This document shows, piece by piece, positions 58,849 through 64,000 of a stretch of 64,000 nucleotides of DNA; within the stretch, counting starts at the first letter, position 1, and every line of letters starts with the position of its first letter. The position numbers and the translations under genes are program-made. This DNA comes from Desertimonas sp963772825 (GTDB lineage: Bacteria > Actinomycetota > Acidimicrobiia > Acidimicrobiales > Ilumatobacteraceae), in contig CAVYYX010000014.1 of NCBI GenBank assembly GCA_963772825.1, positions 215,273-279,272 on the forward strand. The letters are read 5' to 3'. The notes under the pieces were generated by a model. The model did not search any database and was not told where the DNA came from. It saw only the letters and a list, made by a program, of their open reading frames with translations.

Positions 58849-59076
58849 TCACGGCGCAGGCCGCTCTTCGGCCTGATGGACCTCGAGCAGCTCGAGGCCG
58901 AAGGCATCGACCCGATTGAGCACGCCGTAGAGCACCGAAGCGTCGGCGCTGACGACGCGCAGCCGGGTGACGCCGTGATCGATGGTGACCTCGACGTCGT
59001 CGAACTCCTCGAGGAGCTGCCGGTCCATCTCGCCAACGATCGTGACGACGAACACCTGCCGACTCACGCCCACCAC
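58849..59076 (-). CDS. Small protein, paralogue of the one at 59240
   Basis: 75 residues from GTG 59076. VFVVTIVGEMDRQLLEEFDD, VEVTIDHGVTRLRVV, SADASVLYGVLNRVDAFGLE then LLEVHQAE: a beta-alpha-beta-beta-alpha-beta pattern like an ACT/ferredoxin-type fold. It aligns over its whole length with the divergent gene at 59240 (shared ends FGLELLEV/FGLELVDV). Function unknown. The pair shares a promoter region with a 20-bp dyad. Confidence 0.65.
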   Translation of the reverse strand: MVGVSRQVFVVTIVGEMDRQLLEEFDDVEVTIDHGVTRLRVVSADASVLYGVLNRVDAFGLELLEVHQAEERPAP

Positions 59077-59124
59077 CCCGCAGTGACCACGAGCCCGACA
59101 ATGGCGATACGCGGCGGACCACGC

Positions 59125-59144
59125 ATCACCCGAGATCGGGTGAT
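59125..59144. promoter_or_regulatory. 20-bp dyad between the two small paralogues
   Basis: ATCACCCGAGATCGGGTGAT: 9-bp arms around a 2-bp centre, in the 163-bp gap between divergent genes. A half-site GATCACCC recurs at 59162. A suitable operator for a dimeric regulator; none is assigned. Confidence 0.5.
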
Positions 59145-59239
59145 CCGGCGATGCTCGCCGCGATCACCCCGCCGGGGGTGACGACGAGGCCAGCCCGCCG
59201 CTTCATGATGAGCACCAATGAGCCTGAGCGGCCGATCCC

Positions 59240-59479
59240 GTGACCTATGAGGTGTCGTTCAAGGGAGTAGCCAGTCCGACGCTGCGCGCCGCCTTCGCCG
59301 ACTGCGACGTGCAAGCCGGGCGCGGCGTGACCGTGGTGGGCTGCGCTCACGACAGCCTGCGCAGCGTGATCGCCCGCATCGAAGAGTTCGGTCTCGAGCT
59401 CGTCGATGTCCGACCCGTCGCCGGGCACCCGGCCGACCGCACCATGCGAAACGCTCCCGGTTCACCCCGGTGCGGTTGA
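59240..59479 (+). CDS. Small protein, paralogue of the one at 58849
   Basis: 79 residues from GTG 59240. YEVSFKGVASPTLRAAFADC, DVQAGRGVTVVGCAHD, SLRSVIARIEEFGLELVDVR. Predicted beta-alpha-beta-beta-alpha-beta fold, two Cys not present in the paralogue. The last 18 residues are variable. Function unknown. A family C palindrome follows 5 bp after the stop. Confidence 0.65.
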   Translation: MTYEVSFKGVASPTLRAAFADCDVQAGRGVTVVGCAHDSLRSVIARIEEFGLELVDVRPVAGHPADRTMRNAPGSPRCG

Positions 59480-59484
59480 TGCTC

Positions 59485-59527
59485 GCGATGAGCGATGACA
59501 GCCGTAGAGGCCGTCATCGCTCATCGC
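59485..59527. repeat. Palindromic element, family C copy 1
   Basis: GCGATGAGCGATGAC, a 13-nt centre, GTCATCGCTCATCGC. Between convergent genes. The second copy (63383-63421) is in the opposite orientation with one change in the centre and shorter ends. Confidence 0.85.
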
Positions 59528-59542
59528 ACCAACAACCCGCCG

Positions 59543-60451
59543 TCAGGTGATCGTGACCTCGGCGATCATTCCCTTGGACCGGTGTGGGGTGCCGTCGGCG
59601 GCGGGGATCTCGCAGACGATCACGTAGCGGCCTTCCTCGAGGTCGAATTGGAGGTGGGCGCTGGTTCCGGGTGGCAGCGCTTGCATCCCACCGACGAACG
59701 TCGCCGGAGGTGGCGCGCCGTGGTCGAGTGCGTGTTGCACGTCGTCGATCGTGGCGTCGTCGTGGAGGCGGCCGACGATCACTTCGTGCGGCTCGGCGTC
59801 GGAGTCGTTGGAGATCTCCAGCACGGCGTCGCCGGGAAGCTCGGACGGCACGTCGAAGGCGAAGTCGACGAGGGAGATCTCGGCGTTGGCGTCCGGGGGT
59901 TGCGCCGGGACCTGTTCGCCCTCGACCACCTCGAAGGGCCGGAGCATGCCGTGGGCGAGGTGCGGTGTGCCCTCGGCATCGGGCACGAAGCAGATCAAGG
60001 CGTACTGACCTGGCGCCAGCTCGACGATCGCTTCCGCCTGCGACTCCTCGCCCGGGTCGACGAGTCCCGTGCCGCCGGCGAACGACCCGACTTCCATCGC
60101 GGCCGCAGGATCTCCGGTGGCCAGCGCCTCGGCGAGGTCGTCGACCGTCGCGCCGTCGTTGAGCCGGAAGAGCTGGGCGTGGTGCGGTTCATCGCCCTCG
60201 TTCTCCAGCGTGATGCGCGTGGCGCCGGCGGGCACCTCGTCGGGAAGATCGAAGCGATACGTCGTCGACCCGTCGTCGGTGTCCTCAACGGCGGTGACCG
60301 CCAACTCGAGGATCTCGACGTCGGCCCTCGCAGCACTGCCCGCGGTAGCGACGATGGCGAGACCGAGCACGGCGACGGCGCCGAATCCGAGTTGGGTGAT
60401 CCGCCGCAGGGGTCGATGGACGCGTGGGAGGTGAGTCAGTGTGCGTGTCAT
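59543..60451 (-). CDS. Secreted protein with two tandem cupredoxin-like domains
   Basis: 302 residues from ATG 60451, preceded by GGTGGAG. Signal peptide QLGFGAVAVLGLAIVATAGS. Domain 1 (about 40-175): ITLENEGDEPHHAQLFRLND and PGQYALICFVPDAEGTPH followed by HLAHGM. Domain 2 (about 185-302): LEISNDSDAEPHEVIVGRLH and GRYVIVCEIPAADGTPH followed by HRSKGM. Each keeps the type 1 copper set: His near the N-terminus, then Cys, His, Met. The domains are duplicates of one ancestor. Likely electron carrier or copper sequestering protein. Candidate activator motif at 60483. Confidence 0.8.
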   Translation of the reverse strand: MTRTLTHLPRVHRPLRRITQLGFGAVAVLGLAIVATAGSAARADVEILELAVTAVEDTDDGSTTYRFDLPDEVPAGATRITLENEGDEPHHAQLFRLNDGATVDDLAEALATGDPAAAMEVGSFAGGTGLVDPGEESQAEAIVELAPGQYALICFVPDAEGTPHLAHGMLRPFEVVEGEQVPAQPPDANAEISLVDFAFDVPSELPGDAVLEISNDSDAEPHEVIVGRLHDDATIDDVQHALDHGAPPPATFVGGMQALPPGTSAHLQFDLEEGRYVIVCEIPAADGTPHRSKGMIAEVTIT

Positions 60452-60482
60452 GTCTCCACCGTCGCCAGCGGCGGGCCATCGA

Positions 60483-60495
60483 TCCATCCCCCGAT
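60483..60495 (-). promoter_or_regulatory. Shared motif ahead of cupredoxin gene
   Basis: Read on the coding strand: ATCGGGGGATGGA, about 35 bp upstream of the cupredoxin ATG. The same TCGGGGGAT core is about 40 bp ahead of the hemerythrin gene (61788). The LuxR regulator between the two genes is the obvious candidate to bind it. Confidence 0.4.
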
Positions 60496-60555
60496 CGTGG
60501 GTTGTCTGCCGGAGTGCGGTGCCCTCCACTGCGTTCCCGGCCACGCAAGCCGACG

Positions 60556-61686
60556 TCAGCTCGTCACCACGGTGTGCGTCCCCTGGAGGTGGGCGGGCTC
60601 GTAGTGGTCGGCGAACAACTTGGCGACCAGCTCGCCACGACTCGACACACCGACCTTGCGGAAGATCGACTTGAGGTGGTCGCGGACAGTGTGCCCCGAG
60701 AGGTACAGCTCGGTGGCGATGTCTGCCGTGCCGAGGCCACGGGCGACGAAGCGGGTGATCTCTTGCTCTCGCTCGGTCAGGTCGTAGGCGGCGCCGATGA
60801 TCGGGGCGATCTCCGCTGGCTTGGCCGGCTCGATCACCACCGTCGTGTTGGTGTGGCTGCCGTTCGCGTCACGAAGGCACGAGGCGTGACAGGCCAGCCA
60901 TTGCCCACCGGCCAGCCGGACACGAGCCCGCGCCGTCCCGTCGCCGGCGCCGTGGACCACCGCCGAGGCGTGGAACATCATGACCACCAGCCACACCGGG
61001 ATCTTCACGCCGAGGGGCGTCGGCACCGCATCCTCGGGGGGTAACTCGGAGAGCCACCGCTCGGCCTGTTCGTTCGCCGAGATCAGCTCACCGGCAAGGT
61101 TGAACGTCAGCAGCCCGGGCGGGTCGTAGCGGACGAGTACGTCGTCAGGGGGCCGAGCAGCACGACGCAGTGCCTCGCCGACGGCGTTCGACAGGCTGGC
61201 CACCAGGTTCGTTTCCGAGGTGCTGAAGGCCGGCTGGCCCTCGCGGCGCCACAGGGTGAGGGCGCCCCACTGCGTGTCACCGGCGCGGAACACGGAACGC
61301 AGTTCGTCGGCATATCCGAGCGGCTTGGCGACTCGCCGGTAGCGGCTGCTGCGTTCCGGCTCGACCGCCGCCGTCAGCAACGTTGCCGCCGGACGATCGC
61401 TGCGGGCGAGCTCGCTGAACGAGTTGACGTCGTCGACGACGAACTCGCGGCGCCAATACTCCGAGCACTCGCTGGGGGTCACCTCGAGGTCATCGACCCG
61501 CGTCGGAGCGGTTGGGAGTCCGGTGGCGGGATCCGTGCCGACCCAGGCGGCGGCGTCGAAGGGAACCAAACGGCGCAACCGCGGGGAGGCCGTGTCGAAG
61601 ACGTCCGACGCATCCTCGGCCCGGCTCACCCGCCAGATCAGTTCCTCGCGTTGGCGCCGCGCCACGGCGGCTCGCGCCGCATCCAT
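60556..61686 (-). CDS. LuxR-family regulator with GAF-like sensor domain
   Basis: 376 residues. Residues 20-190 resemble a GAF-type sensor (PFDAAAWVGTDPATGLPTAP, SETNLVASLSNAVGEALRRA), followed by a PAS-like stretch. The C-terminal LuxR HTH is YDLTEREQEITRFVARGLGT then ELYLSGHTVRDHLKSIFRKV (about 305-360). Found between the cupredoxin and hemerythrin genes, with similar G-rich motifs upstream of all three. A redox or metal signal is possible but unproven. Confidence 0.88.
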   Translation of the reverse strand: MDAARAAVARRQREELIWRVSRAEDASDVFDTASPRLRRLVPFDAAAWVGTDPATGLPTAPTRVDDLEVTPSECSEYWRREFVVDDVNSFSELARSDRPAATLLTAAVEPERSSRYRRVAKPLGYADELRSVFRAGDTQWGALTLWRREGQPAFSTSETNLVASLSNAVGEALRRAARPPDDVLVRYDPPGLLTFNLAGELISANEQAERWLSELPPEDAVPTPLGVKIPVWLVVMMFHASAVVHGAGDGTARARVRLAGGQWLACHASCLRDANGSHTNTTVVIEPAKPAEIAPIIGAAYDLTEREQEITRFVARGLGTADIATELYLSGHTVRDHLKSIFRKVGVSSRGELVAKLFADHYEPAHLQGTHTVVTS

Positions 61687-61725
61687 GCCATCCAGTCAAC
61701 GGTCACGTCGGCGACCGACCAACCC

Positions 61726-61738
61726 CCAAACGGGGGAT
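61726..61738. promoter_or_regulatory. G-rich dyad upstream of the LuxR gene
   Basis: Plus-strand CCAAACGGGGGAT, part of the symmetric CCCCCAAACGGGGG block, 40-52 bp upstream of the LuxR start codon at 61686. It shares CGGGGGAT with the sites ahead of the cupredoxin and hemerythrin genes. Possible autoregulatory site. Confidence 0.35.
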
Positions 61739-61787
61739 CAACGCGTGATGTGACATCTGGCCGATCGGCGCGCCAGATCACCCGCAG

Positions 61788-61800
61788 TCGGGGGATTGGA
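61788..61800 (+). promoter_or_regulatory. Shared motif ahead of hemerythrin gene
   Basis: TCGGGGGATTGGA, ending 32 bp before the ATG at 61832. It shares TCGGGGGAT and the following purines with the motif ahead of the cupredoxin gene at nearly the same distance and orientation. Confidence 0.4.
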
Positions 61801-61831
61801 CCGTTGCCCCAGGTCGTGCATCGTCGATCTC

Positions 61832-62440
61832 ATGACACTCCGTACCGACAGCTCCCCCGCCGTCGCCGAGACCGCGATGGTCCACAACGTCCATCGTCGA
61901 GCCACCGCCCTGCTCGCCGATGCCACAGCCAGCGACGTTGCTCCGAGTGATGCCGTCGGCGCCCTTCGCGACCTTGTCGTCGCCATGCTCCAGCACCATC
62001 ACTTGATGGAGGACCGTGACCTCTGGCCGATGCTGACCGCCGCGTCACCGCCGCTGGCAGCGCCGCTGGCCGACCTCACCCGGGAGCACGATCGCCTCGA
62101 CGAGGCTCTCGACCGCGTCGCTGACGGGCCGTCCCTGGCGGCCGCCGCCGAGCTGCGCGACCTGGTCCACGAGCACCTCTCGCACGAGGAGCCGGTGTTG
62201 TTCCCCGCCCTCCTCGACCACGTAACGGACGACGAGTGGAAGGAGTTCTCCCAGCACGTCGTCGCCACCGTGCCGCCGGTCGGCCTCGACCTGATGATGG
62301 AGCTGATGCACGAGGCGTCCCACGACGGGGAGGTCGAACTGGTTCTGCGTCACCTGCCGCCAGCAGCGAGAGCGCAGGTCCCGGCGATGCGCGCCGCCGC
62401 CGCGCCGATCCTCGCCATCCTGCGCGCCACGGGACGATGA
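61832..62440 (+). CDS. Hemerythrin-like (HHE) domain protein
   Basis: 202 residues from ATG 61832. Diiron ligands follow the HHE pattern: AMVHNVHRRATALL, MLQHHHLMEDRDLWPML, LTREHDRLDEAL and LVHEHLSHEEPVLFPALLDH. Such proteins bind O2 or NO, or act in iron or redox sensing. The C-terminal 50 residues extend beyond the HHE core. ATGA overlap with the methyltransferase gene. Confidence 0.9.
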   Translation: MTLRTDSSPAVAETAMVHNVHRRATALLADATASDVAPSDAVGALRDLVVAMLQHHHLMEDRDLWPMLTAASPPLAAPLADLTREHDRLDEALDRVADGPSLAAAAELRDLVHEHLSHEEPVLFPALLDHVTDDEWKEFSQHVVATVPPVGLDLMMELMHEASHDGEVELVLRHLPPAARAQVPAMRAAAAPILAILRATGR

Positions 62441-63234
62441 GCACCACGCCGACCGGCTACCTGTTCGACACGGCCGATCCGGTCGAGCGGCGGCGCCTCG
62501 ACGCCAACGCCAGGATGTGGGACCCCTTCACGTTTCGCACACTGCAGGCGACGGGCGTCGGCGACGGGTGGCGATGCCTGGAGATCGGCGCCGGGACCGG
62601 AACGGTCGCTGCCTGGCTCCTCGACTGCGTCGGCCCTGCTGGCGAGGTCGTCGCCACGGACATCGAGACCCGCTGGCTGGAACCGATGGCCAGCGCCAAC
62701 CTCATCGTCCGGTACCACAACGTGGCTGCCGACTCGCTCGAGCACGGCGGCTACGACCTCGTCCACGCTCGCCTCGTCCTCGAGCACCTGCCGAAGCCGG
62801 AACGTGTCGTCGCCAAGCTCGTCGCTGCGTTGCGACCGGGAGGCTGGCTGGTGGTCGAGGACTACGACGTGCGAACGATGACGATCGCCGAGCCGCCCCA
62901 CCCGGCCTGGTCGACCTGCGCGGGCGCTGTTCCCGACACCATGCGAGAGCTCGGCAGCGATCCGCTCTATGGCAGCAAACTCCTCTCGCTGCTCCAGCGA
63001 TTCGATCTCGACGAGGTCAGTGCCGAGGGTTCTGTGCGTCTCGTTCCGATCCCTGACCTGGCGCCGGTCTTCCGCCCGGCGTTGGAAGGCTTGCGTCAGC
63101 GGCTCGAAGCGTCGGGGGCGGCCAGCCCCGCTGAGATCGATTTGGCGATCGCGGCCTTCGAGCAGCACGGCGAGCCGACGGTCGCCTACACACCGATTCT
63201 CGTCGCCGCGATCGGACGACGCCGACGGCCATAG
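62437..63234 (+). CDS. Class I SAM-dependent methyltransferase
   Basis: 265 residues from ATG 62437, overlapping the hemerythrin stop by 4 bp. CLEIGAGTGTVAAWLLDCVG (motif I), VVATDIETRWLEPM, YDLVHARLVLEHLPKPERVV and LRPGGWLVVEDYD. UbiE/Methyltransf_31-like with DVRTM after motif III. The coupling to hemerythrin suggests a common stress response. Substrate unknown. Confidence 0.88.
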   Translation: MSTTPTGYLFDTADPVERRRLDANARMWDPFTFRTLQATGVGDGWRCLEIGAGTGTVAAWLLDCVGPAGEVVATDIETRWLEPMASANLIVRYHNVAADSLEHGGYDLVHARLVLEHLPKPERVVAKLVAALRPGGWLVVEDYDVRTMTIAEPPHPAWSTCAGAVPDTMRELGSDPLYGSKLLSLLQRFDLDEVSAEGSVRLVPIPDLAPVFRPALEGLRQRLEASGAASPAEIDLAIAAFEQHGEPTVAYTPILVAAIGRRRRP

Positions 63235-63251
63235 CGTTGCGGGACGACCGG

Positions 63252-63298
63252 TCTGTGTAAGCGTGTAAGCCCGCAGACCGCTTACACGCTTACACAAA
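63252..63298. repeat. 47-bp palindromic element, family B copy 5
   Basis: Same arms and 9-nt loop as copies 2 and 4, with one change at the outer right end (ACAAA for ACAGA). Between the methyltransferase gene and the GH51 gene, both on the plus strand. Confidence 0.92.
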
Positions 63299-63382
63299 CG
63301 CGGTATCTACGCCCTGATCGCCGCAACGTGGCGGGCGTCGGTGCCACAGCATTCTGAGGCCCCGCACCGGCATTGGCCGTGC

Positions 63383-63421
63383 GATGAGCGATGACGGGCT
63401 CTACGGCTGTCATCGCTCATC
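63383..63421. repeat. Palindromic element, family C copy 2
   Basis: GATGAGCGATGAC, 13-nt centre, GTCATCGCTCATC. The centre GGGCTCTACGGCT is the reverse complement of that in copy 1 (59485) except for one base, so the two copies are in opposite orientations. It lies 17 bp upstream of the GH51 operator. Confidence 0.85.
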
Positions 63422-63437
63422 GGGATTGACGAGAACG

Positions 63438-63453
63438 TTGTGAACGTTCACAA
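63438..63453. promoter_or_regulatory. Operator upstream of GH51 gene
   Basis: TTGTGAACGTTCACAA, a perfect 16-bp palindrome with the central AACGTT typical of LacI/GalR-family operators, 36 bp before the GTG of the arabinofuranosidase gene. The regulator is not in the window. Confidence 0.75.
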
Positions 63454-63489
63454 TCAGGCGTTTGGACGCCTACTCCGGAGGTCGCAATC

Positions 63490-64000
63490 GTGAGCATCGA
63501 ACCAAACCCGCTCGCCGCCCGTGTCGTGATCGATCCCGTGGCGCGGGTGGCGCCGCTACGGCGCCGGTTGTTCGGCTCGTTCGTCGAGCACCTCGGGCGC
63601 TGCGTGTACACCGGGATCTACGAACCTGGCCATCCGACCGCCGACGAGGACGGGTTCCGCGGCGACGTTCTCGCCCTGACGAAGGAGCTCGGCGTCTCGG
63701 TGGTGCGCTACCCGGGCGGCAACTTCGTCTCCAACTACCGCTGGGAGGACGGCGTCGGGCCACGTGACAGCCGTCCGGTACGGCGCGACCTCGCCTGGCG
63801 CACCATCGAGACCAACGAGGTCGGCACCGACGAGTTCATCACCTGGGCCCGCCGGGCCGGGGTCGAGCCGATGCTCGCCGTCAACCTCGGCACTCGGGGG
63901 ATCGCCGAGGCACTCGACCTGCAGGAGTACGCCAACCACCCGGCGGGCACGGCGCTGTCGGACCAGCGCGTGGCCAACGGTGCTCCCGATCCCCACGCTG
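63490..64000 (+). CDS. GH51 alpha-L-arabinofuranosidase, N-terminal part (runs off the window)
   Basis: 170 residues visible from GTG 63490, preceded by GGAGG. RRLFGSFVEHLGRCVYTGIY, then VVRYPGGNFVSNYRWEDGVG and TNEVGTDEFITWARRAGVEP are the typical N-terminal GH51 signatures. The Glu acid/base and nucleophile would lie beyond the window. No signal peptide, so it is likely intracellular and acts on arabino-oligosaccharides taken up from hemicellulose or pectin, in keeping with the uronate locus. Controlled by the palindrome at 63438. Confidence 0.92.
   Translation, partial: MSIEPNPLAARVVIDPVARVAPLRRRLFGSFVEHLGRCVYTGIYEPGHPTADEDGFRGDVLALTKELGVSVVRYPGGNFVSNYRWEDGVGPRDSRPVRRDLAWRTIETNEVGTDEFITWARRAGVEPMLAVNLGTRGIAEALDLQEYANHPAGTALSDQRVANGAPDPHA

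Overview
This is a gene-dense, very GC-rich chromosomal window from a Gram-positive-type actinobacterium. The mix points to an acidimicrobial (Ilumatobacter-like) or related lineage: 13E12-type DUF222/HNH protein, mycothiol-enzyme-like DinB protein, F420-type nitroreductase, several SAM methyltransferases, LuxR/MalT regulators, an ECF41 sigma factor, and surface proteins rich in Thr/Pro/Glu. I base this on gene content only. I saw no rRNA, tRNA, CRISPR array, prophage or complete insertion sequence.

Layout. 1-8.6 kb: AtuA-like/TIGR03084 pair, MFS exporter with TetR, TetR plus glycosyltransferase, a methyltransferase and an orphan Hcp-like protein. 8.6-19.6 kb: a divergent hexuronate catabolic locus. 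One arm encodes two ABC permeases, a sugar-binding protein, a uronate dehydrogenase-like SDR, 5-dehydro-4-deoxyglucarate dehydratase and an enolase-superfamily enzyme. The other encodes an oxidoreductase-PmoA fusion, a LacI regulator (frameshifted here) and a 2-oxoglutarate semialdehyde dehydrogenase. Together they can take a hexuronate to 2-oxoglutarate by the oxidative route, and two LacI-type operators lie between the arms. 19.6-27.8 kb: small membrane and cysteine-cluster proteins, an ECF41 sigma factor with its partner oxidoreductase and a textbook ECF41 promoter, DUF202 pair, LuxR regulator, an HNH protein under an apparent LexA box, NUDIX hydrolase. 27.8-39.9 kb: repeat-rich single-span membrane proteins, an ahpC-ahpF-oxyR peroxide operon, nitroreductase with a MocR regulator, ACC deaminase, methyltransferases. 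39.9-53.8 kb: LLM oxidoreductase, aldo/keto reductase, ferritin-like protein, threonine aldolase, a very large cyclase-ATPase-TPR regulator, a cysteine-desulfurase-like protein, an S4 protein and secreted proteins. 53.8-64 kb: MalT-like regulator, membrane proteins, two small paralogues, a tandem cupredoxin, a LuxR regulator, hemerythrin, methyltransferase and the start of a GH51 arabinofuranosidase behind a perfect operator.

Two features run across the window. First, three families of intergenic palindromes (47-bp, 48-bp and about 40-bp) recur with fixed architecture, sometimes supplying the stop codon of the neighbouring gene; one 48-bp copy differs from the others by paired, compensating changes. 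Second, several otherwise good genes (LacI regulator, cyclase regulator, S4 protein, a Thr/Glu-rich protein) each become intact if a single extra base is removed. That pattern is as likely to be a sequence-quality problem as biology, so these genes should not be called dead without read-level checking.
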